NCBI GenBank assembly: GCA_030407315.1
Contig: JALQPE010002368.1
Coordinates: forward strand, 1-47,576
From: Asparagopsis taxiformis
Taxonomy: Eukaryota > Rhodophyta > Florideophyceae > Bonnemaisoniales > Bonnemaisoniaceae
Reading direction: 5' to 3'
DNA length: 47,576 bases
Shown: in pieces, positions 21,243-31,005 of the stretch
Layout: each line of letters begins with the position of its first letter
Numbering within the stretch: the first letter of the stretch is position 1
Made by a program: the position numbers and the translations under genes
The notes under the pieces: model-generated
Seen by the model: the letters and a program-made list of their open reading frames with translations, nothing else
Database searches by the model: none
Told to the model about the DNA's origin: nothing

Positions 21243-21654
21243 TGTAGACATTTGCACCTGAAACTACAAGCTGATGAAAATATCAGATGTGAAATTATTT
21301 TAACTTCAAGCTACTATGTAACGTACATATGCGTAGTAACATTCACTAGCAGTGAATGAGTGGTTCACAACCATTTAGATGAATAACATAGAGTAGCATT
21401 TAAGATAGATCTCTCCTGAAGAATCAGAAGAGGAGAGCAGAGGAACAACATCGACTGATCATAATCATCGATACGCATCGATCTATCGAAGCGGGCGCGT
21501 GATAAGCGTCAACCCAAGAACAGTGGAACAGCCCATAGGCTTGTCTACAAAATAAACTCTGGTTCTAACCAGCGCGGATCCTAATCTGCATCGTGAGAAC
21601 TTGCACCAGTCTCCGGCTTTCATTTCCCGAGTCTTTTACCAAAGTTCTGCTACA
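21243..21654 (+). repeat. Element A 3' LTR
   Basis: 412 bp, identical by eye to the 5' LTR at 16010-16421. It is followed at once by the second CATC target copy. Confidence 0.95.
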
Positions 21655-21985
21655 CATCGGACAAAAGGTGTTGATATGTCATGTTCTCTGGCGAGTTGGA
21701 GTCTGGCAGGAAGTCAAGTATGGCATATTCGGTGGAGGGGACATTTAAAGCAAGGTTCGTAACGACTCTGACATTGGAAATAGATTTCGTAGGTGGAGGA
21801 GATGGTTGCAGTGGAGACGGATGTGAGGGCGGCGAGGTATTCGGCGGTTCAGACGAAGCAGGTGATGTGGGGGATGCGACAGGAGATTCGGGAGGAGATT
21901 GAAGAGGTTGCTGAGGTGATGATGTTCTGGAGAAAAAGACAGGATTGGGGTTGTAGAGGTTAGGTATGGCGAAGAAATTTCCCAT
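21655..21985 (-). pseudogene. NB-ARC gene, N-terminal exon cut off by a retrotransposon
   Basis: The minus-strand ORF starts at an ATG in good context (GCCATGG) at 21985 and encodes about 110 residues: a hydrophobic start (MGNFFAIPNL), a long Pro/Ser-rich stretch, then MTYQHLLSD at the insertion point. Removing the element and one CATC duplication joins this frame directly to DSTKNSIALYGM upstream of the P-loop at a GAT codon, with no frameshift. I therefore read it as the true N-terminal part of the gene at 14644-16009. The Pro-rich segment is probably a flexible linker. No TATA box was noted in the 200 bp upstream. Confidence 0.7.
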
Positions 21986-24900
21986 GGCTAGAAAGTGAGT
22001 GGAAAGAACAGGTGAGGAAGATGGTCAGTTGTGGATTCGGATAGTGGATGGATGGAGCGGATGGAAAGGACGGACGGGAATAGTAGAATGGAAGCAGTGG
22101 GGCTGGGCGGGGTGAGAATGGCAGAATCGAGGAGTCGAAACTTGGAAGACGAATGGTTCGGGGCGCGTAGGTGAAGTGGCGCAGTCGGGCGGCGGATGGT
22201 AGACGGAAAAGTTGCAAAGATGTGGAGTGGATAGAGACGGGCTGGCGAATCGGGATTGCAGAGTGTGAAGGTAGAGTGTTGTTGGAAATCATTGACCTGA
22301 GACGTTGGCGCAATGTGATACAACAGTGCTGGAATGGCACATTGTTGGCAGAACGGCACGTTGGAATGAGTGCGTACATAGCCGAAATATTGCACTACAA
22401 ATGGGCACTTAGTACACTCAGTGTGGTGTACCTCGTTTTACACTCAGGGGACTGAAATGTTATGTTGTCATAGTGTTTGTCAGCAATCGTGTCCAGAACA
22501 CTTTTCCCAAGTTATCGACGTGTACAACAGTTTTGGATCTACTGTGTCACGCGTGCTACTAACGAGCGCAAAATAAACCGGAGGATGCCTGTTAAACTAT
22601 AAAGAATGCGGTGCCAGCGCAGACTCTAGAGTTGGCATGTCACCTGGTTGTATGGATATCCCAACAATGCGCGAGTGGAAAAGGCGCCGTGGCCGAGTAC
22701 GTAATTGATTTGCACATGTGTCGTCTTCGGAACGTCACGCGTCCCGCACTAGTCGCATGCAATGAAATACTGCCAACTGTCGCCTGGTCCAGCACTCATA
22801 CAAATCAACAGAGGCGTACCCAGAACCGATCTTGTTGGCGAAAAAGCATACGACGCAAGTCAGGTAGGCAGGCGGGACGGAGGAATAGAGGTGGTGGTGA
22901 GAGTAGGCGGAAGCGTTGAGCGGGTATGAGCGTGCATGCGGTGATATGTCAGACTACAATGTGCAGCGGAGGGTTGCAAACCAAAACATGAAAGGCGCTG
23001 CAGTCATGTACGGATTCCTGTACTTTCCAAACATTGCAAAATTCTCAACCAAGCAAACATAGATCACACACACACGATCATCGTACGTGTGTACTCCAGT
23101 CGAGTGATCGTGCAGGCGGCACGTGCTTGGGAAAAGCGCAGCTCGAACCACTCTCTCATCCCAGTCTGCTGTCTATTACACTAATCGCCGCACACCAGTC
23201 AGCAAAATCCATTTCCTGCGTCCATGCTTTGCGGAAAGACTCGTCCTGCGCGCTCGCCCATAACAAGTTGAGATCGCGGTTGTTCGCAGAAGACCAGTTT
23301 CTCTGTGAATCGCATTGTACCGCGACAGACGCAGCTTCTGTGTTGAATCCTTCCGTTAGCTGATTGTATTGTCCCACGACTCATCCTTGAGTTGTTTCTC
23401 CATCTTTCCACCAGCCTGTTCTTTTTCTATCTACCATGTCTATCAACCCATGAACGACAGTGGACTGCACATCCCAACACGAACTAACACATGATAGAAC
23501 CGTCGTACTATTCCATACGCTGTATCTGCCACTTCAACCTGCGTTATACTTGACGCCTCGCGATTGTACATTACCTCTGCGCTTATAATGTGGCGTTCTT
23601 TCCTCCACGAGTTGAGCGAAACCTGCAGTCACAAAATATTCTTCGAGCGCACACTTAGCCACTGTTCAATCACGTCATCCCAGCATATTCTTAAAGTCCA
23701 TCAGCACTCCCATATTTTGAATTAGACCACCACGCTTCCAAGAGCCATCGACATGACAATGTACTGGGCTTATGTTGTTTATATGCAAACTAAAACTAAC
23801 GAGTCGGAAGCAACCTACACCGCCCTGCTATTTTATCCTCTCGTCACTCACAAAATCCGTCTACTCCGAGTAACAGACGACAACGTTTCGCTCCCAAACA
23901 CCAGAGGCGACTGTAATCGTATGTTATGCCATTTTCGTGCAGTGACAGCACACACCCCTACCAACCCTCTGCGTCCATCATCTTCGAGATAATCATCCCC
24001 TATCATATTGCGCTGTGGTTGAAGAGTGAATTCACCGTCACGATGGACTGCGCCATACTTTGATCGAATGCATTGGATATTATTGCTGGGCGATAAGCGT
24101 GAGGACACGGAGGCAAGTTTTTGTAGTGTTGGGTAAGGGAAAGCCGCGATTGAGGTTTACAATATTAGCTTTGGTTGAAGTGCTTATCAAATCGCACAGA
24201 ATAGCAGCGAAATTCATTGGAACAGAATCTTGTGAAGCAAATTTGTATCAGCAATTGTACTGCGCCGCGGGATCGCCCCGACAGGATCCATCGTTCCCCG
24301 CAGTTGCCGCTTGGCAATTTTAATCAAAAAAATCGATCTCAACAGTCGCACGACTCGGGTGGCGCGGCAGTACCACGTCAGGGTGCTGCACTCGCGTTAC
24401 TTGCAATGAGCGTCCCGCAACTCGATTGCACAGACGTCACGCTGCTACGAAGCTTCTTGCGTCCACCTCCAAATCCCATTCCGCCAACAAAGAAATCGAC
24501 CTGAGCTGCCGAGCGAACCTTGGTTGTCCCGCAAACATTCACCGCTGCGGGGCACAGAAACTCAGCGTCCACGTGCTGCGCAGCAACAGCGTCGCGATCG
24601 GCGTCGATATATTATTCCGTACAGCTCTTCCCCGCAGTTCAAACACCCTTCTCTGCAATACTACGCCCTCGCGATAGCGGATATTTAAGCAGCATTGTCC
24701 GTGTTCGGCACAGGTCAGCAATGCTGGTCATTGCAGTTCCCTGCCATGCATTTAGATTAGCAGAACATCAAGGAGCGCAAAAGTCATTTCAACTTCAAAG
24801 CGATAGTAAAGGGAGAAATACGCAGATAGCGGATAGACATCGATTTCGGTGCAATCCGCACTCAAACCGTGTTATCTCACATTCCCAGCGCAACTGCACA

Positions 24901-26159
24901 CATCCAATCTAATCTGAATGCGTGTCGCATCCCAGTTTCCTAACAGCAGCGGCAAGTAGCACCAGCAGCAGCAAAACGCAGACATGGCAACAATTATTCC
25001 GGAGTGTTTTCTGCTGTTGTACACATTGTTCCAGCAGCGGTCCGTGATAACAAGCTTATTCAGTGTTTCACGCAAGCCAAACAGCAAATGCATTGGTTTG
25101 CATAATCCACGCAGGCATCGTGCGCTAGCATCCAGCGATCTCATTTTATGGATAGTTCTGTTGCACGTTGCAAGGCGAAAAATCAAGGCAAGGTTGTGAA
25201 TGGATCTGTGCAAGGTTTTGCAGTCATAAATGCAGACGATTCTCCCGAAATGCAAGGTGCAGGAACAACAATGGTGTTGTCAGGAAAAGGGGGAATGATG
25301 TGCGTAGAGAAAATGGGTAATCCATGATGGTCTCCAGAACAGAATGCAAGTTGAAACTAGAACATTCACCATCGTTCACTTGAAGCTTTGGCATTCCATA
25401 GCACTGCATAGTTTTTGCTCACAAATGGGCTGGATGACGAATTCAGTATTAGTGCGACAGAGATTGTTGAATTGCGAATCGGCCAACTGAAAAGATCTGT
25501 TGTGTGCAAATAGACACCAGACTCGTGGTATTTCAGATAAATGCGCTGAACCGAAACGAAATGGTCACATGTGTTCCGGCAGGAAGGTGTGGGCGATGAT
25601 GAATAATAACGATAGCGCGCAGCAATTTCACAGCGGTTTGAGAGAGACGATCATGTGAGCGGTGGCTTGCCGTTCACCTAAAGACGGCGCAACGCCAACA
25701 TAAACATGCGTCTTCAGTGCGGAGCAAGGCGTGAGATCGGAGTTGTTCAAACCAGCCAATGCACGTAGCGAAATGAAGTCGACAATTTACTTTTCAACTT
25801 TGTGCAACGAGATCCATCCATTGGCCAATGGAATCTCGACAAGTGGGCGCCACTTGAATTTGCAGCTGTGTTGCAAACGTAGGCGTATCTATGCATCACA
25901 CGGTGCGTACGCCAGTGTCACGCAACGCGAGCCATTGTCTCCCGAGCGACTTGCTTGAGACGACAGTTCTACAGTAACACAATAGTTGCAGCTGGACCGT
26001 CCACCATCATCCGCTGTTGTAATTATTGCACGAGACATCGAGGAGAGTGGATGATTGTCATCCACATTTAATGGCAACAAAACATACGAGCACGTAATCT
26101 CCAATAATGAGAGTGATTCAATAACCTGTGCAAGTCTGCACATCTCCAATTCCTAGTTG
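21986..26159. other. 4.2-kb region without a recognised gene
   Basis: Short ORFs occur on both strands, none with a firm domain. The minus-strand stretch 23156-23377 has a weak propeller flavour (SSANNRDLNLLWA, then DFADWCAAIS), suggesting an old WD-repeat remnant. Base composition is even and I saw no tandem repeats or LTR ends. Overlapping minus-strand ORFs at 21960-22395 precede the NB-ARC start and may be untranslated leader. Confidence 0.4.
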
Positions 26160-26366
26160 TAATCTGAGTGGCAAAAGATAGTTGTGGATCACTACCATCA
26201 TGAATTGCATTCTACATACATTCTCACTTTCAGTAAACAAGGTACACCGTTCACATCACACGAACCTCCAGCGTATCAGTACGCTAAGGATAGGCATTTG
26301 ATAACGGTTGACTCATAAGTGGACAGCTTGGCTCCGGCCGCGTCTACTACTTCGGTTCTGCCATAG

Positions 26367-27668
26367 TTAAACTACACAAATGACTGCAGATTCGATGTAT
26401 TTGGCGTTCATGATGATAACTGTGACGTGCATGTCATTAACGCCCAGAACGGCAACGTGTTACACTCGTTGGCAGATCTTGAGCATTGGGCGTTGTCGTT
26501 AACATCCGACGATGAGCAGGTTTCATCGTATCCTTCGAGCTCTGGGGACCCCAATGATGCAACGCGAGTTTTTCCAAATCGATTTATTGAATCGATACGG
26601 TTCAGCCCGGATAGTAGCGTCATTTCAGCTGTTGCAGCTGCCCGGGTAAGCAGTGAGAATCCGGTAATTGCCATCAAGTCGATGTCATGGAATGTATTTT
26701 CGGGAGAGTTGTCACACGAAGCACAACCCGATGGCGACAGTGATGTATCAGACCGAATTGCACTTCCTCGGCTAGTATGCAAGAAGGAGTCAGCTGGGTA
26801 TGGCTTCATATTTTCAAACAATGTGACATACGAGGGAAACGACTCGTCTTTCGATATAGCCACCTTGGAGACTCAGGTCAGAGCGGCTTATTCACCTGAT
26901 ACATCCACACTGCTTATTGCAAGATTCAAAAGGGGAATATGCCATGTCGATCTCGTCACAGACAGCACTAATCTCTCCCCGCGAGATGAGCCTCCCCTCC
27001 CACCTCTGTCTCAACCGCATCCACCTCCATCAAATGGTCAACCAACACGCTCCGAATCAGAACAAGTCTACGACGTGCTCATCAGCCACGCCGGTACCGA
27101 CAAGCTGACCATTGCCGAGCCGTTATACGAGTTGTTGGTTGCACTGGGTTATAAAGTGTTTCTGGACAAGGCAGAGCTGCGTCCCGGGCAGAAGGCATCT
27201 CAGAAGATGATTGATGCGATGCGGACTGCGAAAATTGTCGTGGTGATCCTGTCACCGGAGTTTGCTGCACGGAAGTGGACGCTGACGGAGCTGATGTGCT
27301 TCTTGGAGCGATTCGAAAAGGGCGGGGAACGTGAAGTGATCATTATTCCCGCGTTCTACAGAATGACACTGGATGATTGGCGAGAAGAGAATTCGCTATT
27401 CAATATGGTTGATGAGAATGGAGAAAGCGTGTTCACGAAGGAGGGATTCCTGAAATGGATGGCGAAGTAGAAGGAGATAACTATCGGAGATGTGCTGAAA
27501 GCTCTTCATTCGCTGAGGAGCGTAACCGGGATCGAGAACAAGAAGGGTGTGACGAATAGGGATAGCGATACAGCGCAGATGGAGTTCGTCAAGGAAATCA
27601 GAGACGCGATAGTAGAGGCGATGGAGCGACTGAAAAGTGATGGGGCTGCTGGTCCGAGCACTGCATAG
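26367..27668 (+). pseudogene. TIR-domain protein, C-terminal part of a larger gene, interrupted by an in-frame TAG
   Basis: The frame is open from 26367, but without an ATG before the domain, and a GTG at 26427 is the first near-start. The first 190 residues look like beta-propeller blades (SIRFSPDSSVISAV and AAYSPDTSTLLIA, each a hydrophobic pattern followed by SPD). A Pro-rich linker follows, then a TIR domain from YDVLISHAGTDK through KVFLDKAELRPGQK, VVVILSPEFAARKWTLTEL and VIIIPAFYRM. TIR domains either mediate assembly with other TIRs or cleave NAD. The Glu of the catalytic position (KWTLTELMCF) is present. A TAG at 27468-27470 falls inside the domain: the same frame stays open for 65 more codons (TIGDVLKALHSL, FVKEIRDAIVEAMERL), which reads as the missing last helices, to a TAG at 27666. 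Confidence 0.75.
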
Positions 27669-29499
27669 GGGTGAGAGATATCAGAGTAGACAGTCAATAA
27701 AGTATTGTTCGGCATCAGAAGAGTGACGCAAGAATTCAAAAGCATATACGAGTGTGGTGTAAGGTGCAGCGGAAGGTTTGTTAAGTACGAAACGGTAGGG
27801 CACTCAGCGTTGAAGGAGAACTGGAGAGAGTGATAATGCTCTGACAGTAACGACAGTTACGTTTATTTCATCAAGCTGGGAGAAGCCAGCTGCAGTTTGT
27901 CAAGAAAGTTGTGGAAAACATTCTCAGACCGCACGACTGTGGAAAACGCGTTTCATATTCGGCATGCACACTAGAGTCAATCACAAAGCGTTCCGTCCTC
28001 ACACATGCTCCATTCATACACGCCATACGCGCACAAGGGGTGGTATTGCTTCGGACACCTCGACAATAAGCATGCACAAACACACAGGTATGGCAGATCG
28101 GCACAGAATCATGGGCGAGCGGTTCACATGCGCACTGTCAAAGCGTGGTGGTTGCTGCATTTTACAACATGACCGCATCACTTTGCGAATGGCCTCACCC
28201 GACTTTTCATTGCAGCCGCGCCAACCAACTGACGCACCTCTCCGCTTCCATATTGCTAAATATGTCTCCGCGCACTATTCCCTGAGAGCATGCCATCAAA
28301 TCATCATATGTACCGTTCATTCTCCCCAAAAAAATTGCTGCCGTTTGCTTTGAGCATTCCTGGGTCGACGAGAAAACAGTAGACGAACCCTAGCTCGACT
28401 CAATGTGATCTGAATGCTGTTGGTCGGTATTTCGCAGCAATCGGAATTGAAGACGCAGCAATGAACACCGAGGCCTGACTACAGCATCGGAGACGAGTCA
28501 GCAGTACCTAGAGGAGAGTTGGGACTCTGGCAAGATCGCACAAGGGCTGGCCATCGCGTAGCATCGGCGATAACAAGCAGCGCAACCAGCCAGTGCACTT
28601 TGCATTGTAGTCCTCCGCAACGGTGCTCACGAGGTTTTGGTATATTTGTGCGCGTGAATGATGACCGGATCCGTGGTGGTGGATATCTTAGCACACTGCC
28701 AACTGCTGTTCGTGCTCAGTAGTGAACATAGGTGGGGGAGCGTTGGGATTTCATGGCAGGAACGGCAGTGGATTGCGAGTTTGATAAGTCATGTTTGCAG
28801 TCCGGAATACACGCTTCCAGTGCGACATGTTGGAGTAGAGGAACTGCGACTTCCGAACATCAGGGGGAGAGGTGGGTTACGCGGGTGGTAAGCGGGTGCA
28901 TAAGATTGACCTCCGAGCAGAATTGCGTTGATAAATTTTTGAAATACTGGGAAAAAATTGGCCACAGAATTTTGGACGGTTGATTATGTCAAAACTGTCA
29001 CCCAACCAGCCGGATCTCAGCTTTAGTGGCGGTCGTCATCCCGACGGCATATTGCCGCAAACCCAATCATCCTAACCTCTGTTTCGTTCACACCCAAAAC
29101 TCCGTTCATCGTCACGGCTGGGAGCCTCACCACCCCTTGCGACATACTCGTGTTTGTATGCCCCATTTTCAGGATACTGTCGATCGCTCGTGGCGAATGC
29201 GAGAGTTGCACCCAATTTCAAATTGGCCAAACCACCGTACTGTTCGATCCTTCACCCAAGCGGGGAAGGATTCCCACCGGCCATGTTTATCACGACGAGA
29301 TCACATTGTTCTGGCGCATTGAGGCGTGACAGGAACACGTTCCCTAAAGGTCGCCCAACCATTACCTAGTCATATCGTGTAAGGAAGGCTTCTATGCATT
29401 CGCCAAAATGAACTGTCTGCCAGTGCGAGGTGCTGTAAAAGCTGCGATTCCTGTCAGATGTCCTCGTGCGACTCGAAATCTAGACGTGCAGCGGTGACG
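27669..29499. other. 1.8-kb region without a recognised gene
   Basis: No domain, RNA gene or repeat could be supported. The short ORFs on both strands look random. ACAATAAAG-like sequence just after the TIR stop (TCAATAAAGT, about 27696) could be its polyadenylation signal. Confidence 0.4.
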
Positions 29500-29952
29500 T
29501 CACAGGCTACAGCGCAGTTGAAGCAGGTACGCCAGCGAAATTCCGCATTGTGTACTATGTTGATCTGGATGTAAACGGTCAGCCCAAGCAGAGCTTCTAG
29601 ATGGAGATTGGCAGTACTGGTGCACGCAACATTTCCTGTTGGCAACTTGCCTACCGTGAGTGTTGGTGATCTGTTCGAGTCTTGATGCATCTTGAACGGA
29701 TGTACCCAGAAAGGAGGCTCGCTTTAGGGTGGAGGATGACTCGTATTCGTCTTCTGTTGCTTCTCCAAATGAATGCACAACTGCTGCAGTTCCCCGATAA
29801 CGTTCTGAAACGCAGTTTGCTCTCTCCTTGTCATTGTAGATTCGCTGTATCCAGCGGTAGTCGGTTAACAACCTCAGCGCTTTGGTCATTCGCTCAACTC
29901 TTAACGCATGTGGAAAGACGTTTTTGGCCACACTTTTCCTATGCCATTCCAC
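29500..29952 (-). pseudogene. NB-ARC family C-terminal remnant, copy 2
   Basis: A 150-residue minus-strand ORF whose first third, KNVFPHALRV then KALRLLTDYRWIQRIYND, matches the post-winged-helix block of the NB-ARC gene at 14.7 kb (EALRLLIDYRWVERINGD) and of the copy at 30.9 kb (EALKLLTAYRWEQKMYGD). Nothing of the ATPase domain is seen upstream on this strand. The rest is unrecognised. Probably a 5'-truncated pseudogene fragment, pointing away from copy 3. Confidence 0.6.
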
Positions 29953-30149
29953 AGAAATTCACAGTTGATCCAAACTTCACCACCTCGGCTGTGTCATTTG
30001 ACCATCCGCAGCAAACATTACGCCCTACTCCTGTTATGAACCATACAACCCACGGGGTCGACTCGGATGCCTCCCGCCCCGCCGTCCTTTATTCCACTCC
30101 AGAACGCCAGACCAAGGAAGCTCTTTCGTCAATCTAGTCGTTCTTGGGT

Positions 30150-31005
30150 TAAACCTGGGTCGAAACAGCACAGCACTTGTTGGTATGGATGTTGCAGACA
30201 ACAGAACGGTCCCACAGGCTCTCAGTCGAAATGCGGGTGCTTGGGCAAAGTTTCAAGACGGTGTGTGGTTTATCCTTCTCGGTCACGATGCCAGAGTACA
30301 GAAGCTCTTGGACCAGCATGAAGACACTATCCTCCAATGTTTTCACACCATGTTGTTTCGACTCCATTGGGACGGAGCGTTTGTCCAGGGCAATGTGCGT
30401 TGAAAGTTTGTGTTCCTATGATGGCATCGACTGTCACTCACTTTCGTCGTTCCCATCGGCGAGGCGTGGGGCATTAAAGTACCTGATCGCTCTGTGCGCT
30501 GGACTACCACCTCCTCTGAGTGTCGCTGGAAAAGATATGCGAGAGTCAAGTTTCGATTTTTGTGCACAATGCAAAAATTCGACGTTCTTCCATTGTGTAC
30601 TGTTGGGAAGCTATGTGGTGCAATAGAAGAACTTGCTTCAGCGAGGATGTTGGCGAGACAAATCGTAGTATCGCTGGTTGAAGATGTGGGTAGATTGGAG
30701 TTACGGGTGCTACTGCATGATCTTGTTCAAGACCAGTGCGTTGACATGGCGGAGGAGAGCGGAATATGAATGTGGCATAGAAAGCATGGTGAAACACACC
30801 GTCCATCGATGCGGACGTGTCGAAGAAAAGTATGTGACCGAAAATATCGTTTCGTTCGATACCTGCCCAGAGCTGGGCGGGGGACCGAAGCGCTGAAATT
30901 ATTGACTGCCTACCGATGGGAACAGAAAATGTATGGTGACGAAACACAATTTACTTATCAAAAATTCATCGGCGGACTGAAACAGTTGGAAATGCATCTA
31001 GAATA
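30150..31005 (+). pseudogene. NB-ARC gene wreck, copy 3 (frameshifted and internally deleted)
   Basis: Segments of the 14.6-16.0 kb gene occur in order but in alternating frames: TALVGMDVADNRT (a ruined P-loop lacking the Lys) followed by KFQDGVWFILLGHD (compare KFEDGVFFFRLGHD); then CAGLPPPLSVAG (compare CGGLPLALSLAG); then FLCTMQKFDVLPLCTVGKL and LHDLVQDQCVDMAEESG (compare HDLVRDMSMEMAKSKG); then EEKYVTENIVSFD; then EALKLLTAYRWEQKMYGD. At least four frame changes, and loss of the Walker B region, make it non-functional. It is useful as an outgroup showing where the gene at 14.6 kb should have continued. Confidence 0.75.

Larger units (their letters stand above)
16010..21654 (+). mobile_element. 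Complete Ty3/gypsy chromovirus (element A)
   Basis: A 5645-bp element: LTR (412 bp), 105-bp leader, a single gag-pol ORF, LTR. It is flanked by CATC on both sides (16006-16009 and 21655-21658). The LTRs begin TGTAGACA and end TGCTACA and look identical by eye along their whole length, so insertion was recent. It lies antisense to the interrupted NB-ARC gene. The purine-rich stretch before the 3' LTR (about 21221-21242, ending ATGGGGCAG) is a poor but plausible polypurine tract. No TGG-type tRNA primer site follows the 5' LTR. Confidence 0.95.

Noticed and set aside
22685..22720. GCGCCGTGGCCGAGT resembles the start of a Leu or Ser tRNA
   Set aside because: No matching acceptor strand, anticodon arm or T-arm follows within 90 bases.
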